Assembly: GCA_037447655.1 (NCBI GenBank)
Contig: JBBHKE010001281.1
Location: forward strand, 140,039 to 204,038
Origin: Zygnema cylindricum
Taxonomy: Eukaryota; Streptophyta; Zygnematophyceae; Zygnematales; Zygnemataceae
Reading direction: 5' to 3'
Length of the DNA: 64,000 bases
Numbering within the stretch: position 1 is the first letter of the stretch; each line of letters starts with the position of its first letter. The position numbers and the translations under genes are program-made. Shown here one piece after another: positions 34,450 to 44,601 of the stretch. Under the pieces are notes generated by a model. That model was not told where the DNA came from. It worked only from the letters and a program-made list of their open reading frames with translations, and made no database searches.

Positions 34450-35655
34450 AGCTTCTCGATGAGTATGATGTTGTCTTTCCCCCAAAGCTCCTGGAAGGTT
34501 TTCCTCTGAAGCGCGACATAGACCAGAAGATAGAGCTTGTTGTGGGAGCTGTAACCCCTGGCCAATCGGCTGTATAAAATGAGCTACACCGTATTAGACG
34601 AACTCAAAAAGCAACTTGCGGAGTTAGTCGAAGCCAGAGCAATCAAATCAAGCAAGTCACCGTATGGAGCACCCGTCCTCTTCGTGAATAAGAAAGATGG
34701 AGGTTTACGTATATGTGTGGACTACCGAGCACTAAATAAGTTGAAGGTTAAAAATGCGTACCCTCTACCAAGGATAGAGAAATTATTAGACCGGTAAGAG
34801 GTGCCAAATATTTTTTGAAGATTGATTTACTTAGCAAATATCATCAAATTAGGATCGCCGAGAAAGATGTGGAGAAGACGGCATTCCAGACTCGGTACGG
34901 CCATTTCCAATTCCTGGTTATGCTTTATGATTGACCAACGCGCCGGCGACCTTTATGCACTTGATGAATTCTATCTTTCAGCAATTTTTGGACGCTTTTG
35001 TGATCGTCTTTTTGGACGCCATTTTGGTGTATAGCAAGACATTAGAGGATCATGTGGAGCACCTGCGAACGGTCTTACAATTCCTTAGGGAGAACAAGTT
35101 GTACGCAAAGAAAAGTAAATGTGAATTATTGAAGGAGAAAATTGAATTCTTGGGTCATGTGGTTACCCAGGATGGAATCGCAGTGGATCTGAAAAAAACT
35201 AAGGCAGATAAGGAGTAGCGGCAGCCGACTAACGTTACACAGTTACAGAGATTTTTTAAATTATGCTCCTATTATCGCCGATTCGTCGAAGGTTTTGCAA
35301 AAATCGCTGCACCGCTCATGGACCTACTCAAGAATGACGTGCCCTATCAATGGAAAACGGCTCAAGGGGCAGCTTTTGACACGCTAAAGGAGCGGTTGGT
35401 GACCGCCCCTCTGTTAATTAATCCCGACCCTGAGTTACCTTGGACGATAATCACCGACGCTAGCGATAAGGCTATAGCAGTGATTCTTATGCAGGACCAT
35501 GGAAAAGGCCTACAGTCTATTGCCTACGACAGTCGGAAACTAAAGGCCGCAAAAATTAACTAGGCAACGCATGAAAAGGAGACAATAGCGATAATTAATG
35601 CGTTGGAAGTCTGGAAGTGCTACGTTGAAGGGAAGCAAATTACTATAATCACTCA
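34450..35655 (+). pseudogene. pol: Gypsy reverse transcriptase and RNase H, broken
   Basis: Segments in order: [20 protein letters not shown] then [20 protein letters not shown] (34620-34745), typical of Ty3/gypsy reverse transcriptase. After a shift, the palm box reads FVIVFLDAILVYS (35000-35030), where the second catalytic aspartate is alanine. Connection and tether follow, then RNase H at 35430-35640 (WTIITDASDKAIAVILMQ; HEKETIAIINALEVW). It stops in RNase H at 35655, where a TGTTG-type repeat begins. Integrase is missing; a chromovirus integrase exists separately at 23355. Confidence 0.85.
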
Positions 35656-35980
35656 TTGTTGTTTTTGAAAAGTTAGTTTCGTGGGAACACGGCGTTTCGT
35701 GCGTACGCGATGTTTCGTGCGTACGCATTTACGCGATATACTGTGGAGGTTCGAAAGGATTTCCGGATTGGGGGAATTAAATGTACGAGTAAATTTAATG
35801 GAGTAATTGAGTGGCACAAAATGTGAGAGGAAATGGACGGCGGATCGCGAAGCGATCTGACGTGAGATAATCGAAGAAGATAAAATGGTACGTCGCACGT
35901 AAAGTTCATAATGCGACACGTGGGATATATAAAAAGGACGCCGCCGGTACATAGAATCTTTTTGGGGACAGGTGTACTTA
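35656..35980 (+). repeat. Second copy of the TGTTG solo-LTR-like repeat, partial
   Basis: Starts TGTTGTTTTTGAAAAG and parallels 13144-13470, including GTTTCGTGCGTACGCGA and the GGAAATGGACGGCGGAT block. ATATATAAAAAGGACG (about 35926) looks like a promoter TATA box. Confidence 0.55.
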
Positions 35981-36004
35981 TTTTTGCGATATATATCGCA
36001 AAAA
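35981..36004. repeat. 24-bp perfect palindrome
   Basis: The half-site TTTTTGCGATAT is followed by its exact reverse complement. It marks the boundary between the LTR-like repeat and CGATATATCG-rich DNA. Confidence 0.9.
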
Positions 36005-36090
36005 TTGCATATCCGTACAGTCAGAGTACGGAAAACCGTACTAAAAATAGTACGGATAATCGTACGAAAAAAAAAAAAAATCGTTTTTTT

Positions 36091-36144
36091 CCCCCCCCCC
36101 CCCCCCCCCCCCCCCCCGGGGGGGGGGGGGGGGGGGGGGGGGGG
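36091..36144. repeat. C27G27 homopolymer palindrome
   Basis: Twenty-seven C (36091-36117) are followed directly by twenty-seven G (36118-36144), with T7 before and a G/A-rich stretch after. It would fold into an extreme GC hairpin and each half can form a quadruplex or i-motif. The exact equality suggests fold-back or assembly error as readily as biology. The proline- and glycine-rich frames across it are not genes. Confidence 0.9.
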
Positions 36145-36179
36145 AGGTTTTGGAAAAAAATTCTAAAATTTTCATTTTC

Positions 36180-36318
36180 GATATATCGTCGATACGTTAT
36201 ATTGGTGATATATCGCGATAATTTGAAATTCGATATATCGAAGCGATATATCGAATATCGGGTACATGAAATTCGATATATATCGAATATCGGCAATGGG
36301 TCCTCGATACCCAACACT
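36180..36318. repeat. Right end of a hAT-like element (CGATATATCG-rich)
   Basis: Repeated CGATATATCG and GAATATCGG words lead to GATACCCAACACTA at 36305-36318, nearly the same as the right terminus of 12088-12982 (GATACACAACACTA). The left end is not identifiable. Confidence 0.55.
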
Positions 36319-37138
36319 AATAGATATAGTTTGATTTAGTACGGAGTACGGTATGGGGAGGGAACGGATACCGCGCATTTGTTTCGATAGAGAAACAAAT
36401 ACCGCGCGTCGAATTTCAACGGCTAGGACTATAGCCGGTTTTGATCGGGCGACCGCGATAGGCGCCGCGATCACGGAAGAGGTACTTTTTGCGTTTTACG
36501 GTCTTTGCCACGTCAGATGATACGTGGCGTGATAACATTGGATTACGGGAACTCCGGAGATTACAGGAACAAATCCTGATTTGACACGTGTCGACTTTTT
36601 GGCCATGTTGTACAATGGCCGTACAAAAAGTACATCGGCACTTTTACTTTTCTGTACGACACAGTAATTTGATTGGTGCCGTACTTCAGTAGATAGAGTT
36701 TTAGAGGTGGAATAGGACTTAGAAAATTTTGGGTAGGTAGGTGCCTCTTCAAGAGAGCACCTTGTATAAATGGCAAACTTTGGCCAGCCATAACTATCAA
36801 TTAACTTGACCATTTCAGTGATTGTTTTTGCTGCGAACTCAAGGGCGTCCACGCTACACAAGGGTGTAGTCAGTCAAAGTTTTTGCCTGCCACGGTGGCA
36901 TCATTTCTGAGGGAAAGTCAAAGTGGGTGAATGTGTCCAAAACTCATATTCTAACTTTGCATTCTATGGTGGAACTAAACACACATAAAGTTTTATTTCA
37001 CAGAGGTGATGCTATAATGGGTTTGTGATTGTCAAGGGGTCAGTTATTTGGGTTTATATCAACTTGGAGTCGGCACTCTCTAGAAAAGCTTCTTTTGGAT
37101 CTGCGATTTCTGTGGACAATGGAGCACACGGAGTTTCA
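36319..37138 (+). repeat. 3' LTR of the composite, 5'-truncated
   Basis: Matches 32830-33601 from the GGATACC..GCATTTGTTTCG block onward and ends CACGGAGTTTCA at 37138. Hairpin 2 at 36854-36869 reads CTACAC/GTGTAG around AAGG, a paired change relative to other LTRs. TATA-like GTATAAATG is near 36770. Confidence 0.8.
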
Positions 37139-38434
37139 CTCAGCCTCCATAGTAGACTGAGCAACCACCTTTTGTTGTTTACTGCTCCAATAGCAAGCAC
37201 CTTCCCCCACAAACAACACATACCCAGAAGTGCATCTTCTCATAGGTGCATCCCCATAACTGGCATCACTCCAAGTAGTGATAACAGCATGCTCCCCTCC
37301 CAAATGCAACCATAACTCTCTGGTTCCTACCAGATATCTCATGACTTTCTTGGCTGCCTCCCAATCTCTGTTCCTAGGATCATTAAGACTCTTACTGAGT
37401 ACTCCAACTGCTGCTACTATGTCTGGCCTTGTACAATTCATGAAGTATATTGGACTTCCTACAACCTGCTTGTAAGGGATAGTCTTCATAAACTCTCTCT
37501 CATCTGGACTTATTTGATCATCTAAGGTTATCACTCCTCCCTCTACACTCCCATCACTTACTTTCTTCAAGTCCATGGGAGTGGTACAACTGCTTGTTTT
37601 TTCCATCTGGAATTTCTGAAACATATTTCCTGTTGCTTTTTTTTGAGTAAGTTTAATGATCATTTTCTCCCCCTCTCTTTCCATTTGAAATCCCAAAATA
37701 TAACTTGCCTCCCCTAAATCCTTCATGTAAAATTTGCTTGTAAGATCTTTTTTTAATTTGTTGATCTTTTCCAAAGACTTACTTAACACCAACAGATCAT
37801 CCACATAAATTGCAAAAAAAATGACACCATTTTCATCTTAAAACATTTAGATAGAATTGTCAGAGCTAATCCGCATATATCCCAAACCAGTGAGAAACTC
37901 ATCGAGTTTCTTATTCCACTGTCGAGAGCCTGCTTAAGTCCATATAAGGACTTTATGAGCCTACAGACTTTGCTCTCTTCCCCATTCTCCACAAATCCCT
38001 ATGGTTGCCGCATGAAGATTTCATCCTCTAACTCACCATTGAGAAATGCGGTCTTAATATCCATCTGATGAATTTCCATGTCTTCTGCTGCTGTTAGACT
38101 GAGGAGAATCCTTACTGATGGGAACTGAACAACTGGAGCAAACGTCTCCCCATAGTCAATCCCCTCTTTTTGGGTGAACCCTTTTGCTACCAAACAAGCT
38201 TTATATCTTTCAATGGTATAATCCGGATTTAGCTTTTGTTTAAATACCCATTTACAGCCAATAGGTTTTGTGTCTGGAGGACAATCCGCTAGTTCCCAAG
38301 TATTTGCTTTCATGATAGAAGCCATCTCATCATTTATAGCACTAATCCATTTGTCTTTTTGTGGACTGTTCACTGCCTCCTAGTATGACTAAGGCTCATC
38401 AGGATGAAATAGCTTAGTTATTTTATGAGCAACC
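37139..38434 (-). pseudogene. pol: COPIA-D reverse transcriptase and N-terminal RNase H
   Basis: Minus-strand segments: 37999-38373 (IMKANTWELADCPPDTKPIG; DYTIERYKACLVAKGFTQ), 37783-37992 (a shift at SLYGLKQALD), and 37136-37804 (MDDLLVLSKSLEKINKL ... WSDASYGDAPMRRCTSGYVL). The YVDD box near 37800 is split by a shift. It closely follows COPIA-A. It is cut at 38434 by COPIA-E and at 37139 by the composite. Confidence 0.9.
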
Positions 38435-39444
38435 TGTTGTTCTATAACCACCGTTGTAGGAGGAGAACAAACAGTAGTAGTGGAAATAGACATAAAAAAC
38501 AGCAGAAACTATCAAAGTACCTACTTAACAGTCAACTTTGAACTGACACAAAATATGAATAAAAAACGTAATATGCCTCAAATTTGCCACTGTGATACAA
38601 AATACATTAAACTGACATTTATAAAAATTGAAGCCCAAATGACGAAGTAAACCATAAGATATGATGTTTAGAAGTATCCCAAAAATTGCTCTTAGAAAAT
38701 CATATTCCCAAAACTGGATGCTACCAAATTGGCTAAGTCCTAAGTTATATACTCCCAGTGTGTATCTACTGATGTACACTAATTTGGGTAATCATTACCT
38801 CGGTTATTATCCTGACAAACGACAAAGCATCCTACTTGTACGTCATTGTAACTCAAAACCCTAATTATTATTTTCTAAAAACTTGATTAATGGAACACTA
38901 TTTGTTATTACACTAAACTACAAAACAATGTTATTCTCATATTTCCAAATATTGAACCGTACACAAAACGTTCTAATCGTACACAAAAACGTTCAAAATG
39001 CTTAGTCAGCGGTAGTTGCTAAAGTCCAGCCGAATGTGGTCGTGTAGTATGTCACTTGTGGTCCCACGCGAATCACGCTTGTGGTCCTTCATGAATCACA
39101 CTTGCGGTCCCACGTGAATCCCGTGTGTTGGAACAAATTTAATCAAACGATGGTACCGACAAACTGTACCATGTATTTCCGAAATACCCAATTAAGATTT
39201 TTTCGTCTGATCTTGTGAATCAAATCGTCAACTGCCTGATGCGTGTGGATGACTGTCGACGCCACTCCGAAAAACCTGCATATGTTCTTTGCCAACACGT
39301 TTTCCTGTAAAAGTACAATACACTTTACTGTACTTTTTGCTACCATAACGCTAATTAAGGTAAGTATTACAGTAGACTACTTAGAAAATATTCTAAGTTA
39401 TTTTTACTCCTAGTCACTGAAATAAAGATTTATAAATTACAACA
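38435..39444 (-). repeat. COPIA-E 3' LTR
   Basis: On the minus strand it starts TGTTGTAATTTATAAATC at 39444, preceded by the purine tract TTTAAGGGAG, and ends at 38435 (..GAACAACA). It matches 43579-44601 throughout, including CCGTACACAAAACGTTC and the GTGGTCCCAC repeats. It lacks the twin hairpins seen in the other LTRs. Confidence 0.88.
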
Positions 39445-39474
39445 CTCCCTTAAATCTTTAGACTCAGTTACTCA

Positions 39475-41091
39475 CTTAGTCCAATAGCATCTCTGCAAAA
39501 CTGTAACTTATGAGCAGGAAGGGCTTTTGTTAACATGTAAGCCACCATCTTCTTATCCGGTAAATAACACAATTTAACGACTTTTGCAAGTACTTTTTCT
39601 CTAAAAAAGTGAAGTCGAACATCCATGTGTTTGCTTTTAAAGTGATGGTTGGAGTTAGGGGCAATTTCAATGGCTGCTTGGTTGTTACACCAAATAGCTT
39701 AAGGACCAGTTTGCATATACCTAAGTTCCTATAAAATGGACTTGACTCATAGAAGATCCTTGAGGACGGAAGCTGCTGCCATATATTCTGACTCCATTGT
39801 GGATTAAGTTGTAACCTTTTGTAATTTGCTACTCCATCAACAAGTTCCATCTCGAATCTTCAGAACAAAGCCGGTCCTAGATTTTCCGGTTTGGCATGTC
39901 TCCATAGCTAGCATCGCTCCACGTCTGTATTTTCACCTCTCGTCCTCTGAGTACTAGCTTGAGATTTTGAGTACCTGCAAGATATCTCAACACCCTTTTT
40001 GTTGCTTCGTAATCTGCCTTTTTAGGATTGTGCAGACTTCTACTAAGGACTCCCACATCTGCTGCAATGTCGGGTCTTGTACTGTTCATAAACAATATAA
40101 GACTTCTAACTACCTATCTATAAGGCTTTGAAGCCATAAACTCTTCCTCCCCTGTCTCTAGACTCTCACAAACCATTATGCCTGAGTTTGACATAATTCC
40201 TTCCAATTTCTGTCTGAATTCTATGGGAATTATAGATCCTTTCACATCTTTCATTTCAAATCTTTCCAGCATGTTACCTATTGTTTCTTTTCAAGTCAGC
40301 ATAATCAGCCATTTGTTTTTGTCTCTTTCAACTTGTATACCTAAGATATACTTGGCCTCTCCGAGGTCCTTCATCTCAAACTTAGACCTTAAAGCCGTTT
40401 TAATGCGGTTTATTTTAGCGATTGACTTATTTATTAATAATAGGTCATCCAGATATATAGCAATGTAAATTATCCCATCCTCCCCTTGTAGAACATATAC
40501 AGAATTATTTGAGCTAATTCTCTTAAAACCTAGCCCAATCAAAAACTCATCTAACTTCAAATTCCATTGTCTAAGGACTTGTTTCAACCATACAAATATT
40601 TCATCAGTTTACACACCAATTCCTCCTTTCATTTTTCTACATATATATATATCAGGCTGTTTATGTAGATGGTGTCTTCTAATTCTAAATGCAAGAAAGT
40701 ACTTTTGACATCCATTTGATGTATTTTGACATTCTCAATAGCCTTTAGACTTAACAAGATTTTGATGGTAGGAAATGTAACAACTGGAGAGAAGGTTTCT
40801 TCAAAATCAATACCATCTTCTTGTTTATACCCCTTGGCCACTAGTTTAGCCTTATACCTTTCAATTGTTGTTGTCTGGGTTCAACTTCACCTAGAATACC
40901 CATTTCTTGCCGATGGCTTTTCTGCTTGAAGGAAGATCTACCAGCTCCCACGTTTGTGCCTCTATAGTAGATTTTGTTTCATCGTTCGCCGCCTCGATCC
41001 AATGATTTCTCTCAGGTGATGAAAAGGCCTCTTGAATTATTAGAGGCTCTTTTGTAACTGCAAAAAAAGCAAAGTGAGAGCTTGCTTGCAA
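39475..41091 (-). pseudogene. pol: COPIA-E reverse transcriptase and RNase H, broken
   Basis: 40891-41091 (WELVDLPSSRKAIGKKWVF), 40629-40841 (KGYKQEDGIDFEETFSPVV; KIHQMDVKSTFLHLELED), 40291-40587 (RQWNLKLDEFLIGLGFKR; IYIAIYLDDLLLINKSIA, a YLDD box) and 39877-40095 (RPDIAADVGVLSRSLHNP; WSDASYGDM). The C-terminal RNase H (39475-39850) is badly decayed. The residues are copia-type but clearly separate from COPIA-A. Confidence 0.85.
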
Positions 41092-41370
41092 ACGGCTGTT
41101 AGATCTCTTTCCTCTCGGAAATTTTGAGGCTGAAGTCGTTGGCAGTCTCTGATTTTGACTGCCTTCGCTGATCCGCGACCTGTGGTGTAACCGTTTGTTC
41201 CGCCTAATCTGGAACTTGTGGTGAAGCCTTTTGTGAAGTCACAAAACGAACTGAAGGAAGAGTGGTCCCACTTAGCTGTGGAAAGTAAACTCGCTACGTA
41301 TGGTGAAAAATGACATATTCATGTTTTTCCTTTGCTAGTTTGTCTGGTAGTTGAAAAGAGTCAACCAAAT

Positions 41371-42432
41371 CTATCTCATTTTTAATCTGGATATTTCTAG
41401 AGATAACCACTTTTTAATTCTCAAATACAAAAACTCTATAACCTTTTGCATTATCATCATACCCCATGAAAATTCCCGGTAAGCTCTTAGCATCCATTTT
41501 CCATCTATCTTGTGAAGTATCAAAAATAAAACACTCGCTTCCAAAGATCTTAAAGTGACTAACATCAAGTTTCTCTACTGTCCAAAGCTCAAAAAATGTA
41601 GTGCTAATAGATCTAGAAGCAATTATATTCTTCATATAAACAGATCAGGTAAGTGATTCAGCCATGAATTTCAAATGTAGCCCTTTATCAACAAGCATGG
41701 ACCGAGCACTTTCTGTCACTGTCCTATTTAATCTCTCAGAAACACCATTTTTTTCTGGTGTGTATGGAACTGTAAGATTGTGACTGATACCTTCTTGAAG
41801 GAGAAACTCTTTGAATTCCTTTGATGTATATTATCCCCCATTGTCCGATCTCAGCACCAAGATTAGAACTCCATGAAGCTTTTCCGCCCACGCTTTGTAG
41901 TGTTTGAAGTGAGTAAACACTTCACTTTTTGCATGAAGTAAACTTTGATATATCTCGAGTAGTCATTTGTAAATGTAACCATATAGTGGACGCCTATAGC
42001 CGAAGTCACTTGTGAAGGACCGAGAACATCATAATATATTAGTTGCATAACTTTCTTAGATCTGTGGTCTGTTTCCTGTGGAAATGACAATTTGTGGATC
42101 TTGTCAAGTGAACAACCATCACATGATTTTAAAGGATGGGAACTGAGAGAAACTCCCTCAACTTTTCCCAAATTCACCATTTTTTTATGGCTATCATAAT
42201 TCATATGTCCTAATCTTTTATGCCACAACTCATTATCAGATTGGACACTGGAGTAGAGAACATCATTTTCTTTATATTCAGCCATGTCCATCCGGTACAT
42301 TTTGCTAGCGTCTCTAGTTCTTTTTACTCCTTTCCCTTTCTTGCTAACAACCGGTCTACTTCCTTTCAAAATGACTTCAAAGCCTTTGCTTTCCACTAAT
42401 GATGCAGAAAAAATATTTTTCTTAAAGTTCAA
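41371..42432 (-). pseudogene. pol: COPIA-E integrase, broken
   Basis: 41863-42432 holds the GAG-pre-integrase motif (ELWHKRLGHMNYDSHKKM), CxxC (SCDGCSLDKIHKLSFP) and the core start (YYDVLGPSQV; VTFTNDYSRY). D-N-G-G occurs near 41840 beside a stop (TATATTATCCCCCATTG region), and the integrase C-terminal part is at 41371-41635 (KNIIASRSISTTFFELWT; VSHFKIFGSECFIFD). Confidence 0.8.
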
Positions 42433-43637
42433 ACAAACAAAACATTGTGAATGGTTCTTTCTACCGTCTTTCCCCCCACATCTACCATCAAAGGTAAATC
42501 ATCCTGAGCTGAGGTTTGAACACTCATGCCACAAGCATAGTAAATACTTTTTGGAGATGTTTGCTGAAGATTCGTAAAAGTCGCCTTGTTCTAACACATG
42601 TGGGCAAACGCTTCTGTGTCCATGATCCATCGTGCATCCTTAGGACCCTCCATGGCTACCGCCATATCAAATAACTCCGCATCCTTTGTCTTATTGAAGC
42701 TTAACGACTCATCAACATCAGTTGCAGAAGCTGAAAAAAGAGCATTTCTACGGGTAGGATTCCCAAAGAAGCCTTTGTGATATTGGCTTTGCTACCAACC
42801 TGGCCTGTATAAGCCGGTCTCATTAGCCTTTTACAATTTAGGTCAGTACCTGCATCCATGACATTTTTCAGAACAATAAAAGGAAGTAGTAGAAGATGGC
42901 CTATTCTGCCTCTGATTATACTGATTAAACTGATTTTGATTCTGGTTAGGCAGACTCTTCAACTGATTAATCTGATTTATTTTGTCAAACATTGTGGAAA
43001 GAGCTTCAACCTTTCCTTCTCCTTCAAGGAGTTTAGTTTTAGTCCCTTCCTCCAATATAAGATTATATGCTAACTGAAATGACCAGCTAGCTTTATCATG
43101 ACTTTTTAACTGAAAAGACACACCCTTCATGCTACTAGGGAGACCTCTAATAAGCAAAGTTGCCTGTTAAAACTCAGGAAATGAACCCCCAGCAGAAGAG
43201 TGAGCATCAATTAGTGCACAAAAATTGTCACAATACTCGACCATAGTACCCCCCGAGTATTTGTATCCCCAAATTTTTCCAGCCACCAAGAGCTCTTCTT
43301 GAACATTCGCTTTCTCAAAAGCGGATTTCAGTGATGTCTAAATCTTGCTCGCCTTCTTCATTTTCAGTTGAGACATGACCAAAAAATTTGAAATACAAAG
43401 AATTAAATTGTTCCTTGCCATTGAATTCTTTTTCTCCCAAGTTGGATCTGTTTCATCAAGGGAGCCATCCAAGACCCCCAATAAGTCAGCAGTTTCAAAC
43501 TAGGATTCAACCATTGCCGCCCTGTAAACATACTTTTGGCCATTGAAGATAGAAAGTCTTGACGAAAGGCTAATGACCTATTGTTCTTCAAACACCGTTG
43601 CAGGAGGAGAACTAGCAGTAGTAGTGGAAGTAGACAT
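42433..43637 (-). pseudogene. gag: COPIA-E gag and protease, broken
   Basis: The start codon at 43635-43637 (minus) lies within the 5' LTR repeat, as in the other copia elements. It reads MSTSTTTASSPPATVFEEQ and then a stop. Next come a UBN2-type Gag (SIFNGQKYVYRAAMVES; DPTWEKKNSMARNNLIL) and the C-terminal part at 42843-43157 (MLIRGLPSSMKGVSFQ) with an asparagine/glutamine-rich stretch before a degenerate knuckle. The protease at 42560-42700 is decayed. Confidence 0.75.
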
Positions 43638-44601
43638 GAAAAACAACAGAAACTATCAAAGTACCTGCTCAACAACCAACTTTGAACTGACACAAAATAT
43701 GACTCAAAAACCCAATATGCCTCAAATTTTCTAAAGTGATACACAATATAGTAAACTGACAATTTCTCAAATTTGCAGCCTAAATGACCATGTAAACCAT
43801 AAGATATGATGTTTGGAAGTCTCCCAAAAACTGCCATTAGAATTCCCAAAACTGGATGCTACAAAATTAGCTAAACCCTAAGTTATACACTCACAGTGTG
43901 AATCTACTGATCTACACTAATTTGGGTACCCGTTTCTTCGGTTATTATCTCGACTAACGACAAAGCATCTTACTTATATGTCACTATACCTCAAAACCCT
44001 AATTATTATTTTCTAAAAACTTGATTAATGGAACAGTATTTTTTATTACACTAAACTACAAAACAATGTTATTCAAATATTTCTTGATATTGAACCGTAC
44101 ACAAGACGTTCCAACCGTACACAAAAACGTTCCAAAATCTTATTTAAAGCAAGTCGCTGAAGTCCAACCAAATGTGGTCGTGTAGTACGAAGCACCTGAG
44201 TGCTTCATCACTTGTGGTCCCACCCGAATCACGTTTTTGGTCCCTTGTGAATCACGCTTGTGGTCCCAAGTGAATCGCATCTGTTAGAACAAATTCAATC
44301 GACGATGGTACCGTCAAACTGTACCATATATGTCCGGAATACCCGGTTCAGATCACGTTTTTCCGATCTTGTGAATCAAATCATCAACAACGTGACGCGT
44401 GTGAATGAGTGTCGGCGCCACTCTGAAAAACTTGCATACGTTCTTTTACCAACACGTGTCCCTGTAAAAGTTCAATACACTCTATTGTACTTTTTGCTAC
44501 TGTAACGCTAATTAAGGTAAGTATTACAGTAGACTACTTATAAAATATTCTAAGTTATTTTTACCCCTATTTACTGAAATAAAGATTTATAAATTACAGC
44601 A
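43579..44601 (-). repeat. COPIA-E 5' LTR
   Basis: Partner of 38435-39444. On the minus strand it starts TGCTGTAATTTATAAATC at 44601. Its inner end, AACAATA at 43579, is followed by GGTCATTAGCC, loosely like the usual initiator-tRNA primer-binding site. Confidence 0.85.

Larger units (their letters stand above)
32462..37138 (+). mobile_element. Composite element: copia-type LTRs around a gypsy gag-RT fragment
   Basis: A copia-type LTR (32464-33601) and a 5'-truncated partner (about 36319-37138) bracket Ty3/gypsy gag, protease, reverse transcriptase and RNase H sequence (33602-35655) plus a further insertion (35656-36318). The whole sits in COPIA-D RNase H, with ACTC/CTC at both junctions (ATACTC before, CACTCAGCC after), which suggests one insertion event. 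Gypsy sequence starts at the very edge of the 5' LTR. Confidence 0.7.
38435..44601 (-). mobile_element. COPIA-E, copia element of another lineage nested in COPIA-D
   Basis: LTRs of about 1 kb at 38435-39444 and 43579-44601 flank a decayed gag-pol. Flanking 5-mers are CAACC (38430-38434) and TAACG (44602-44606), a plausible diverged duplication. Across them the COPIA-D spacer rejoins (..GAGCAAC | TGTTTCTCTTG..). Protein and LTR sequences differ from the other copia elements here. Confidence 0.85.

Noticed and set aside
35911-36339. Open frames of 98-142 codons on both strands with runs of proline and glycine
   Set aside because: They are created by the C27G27 palindrome; no similarity or codon signal outside it.
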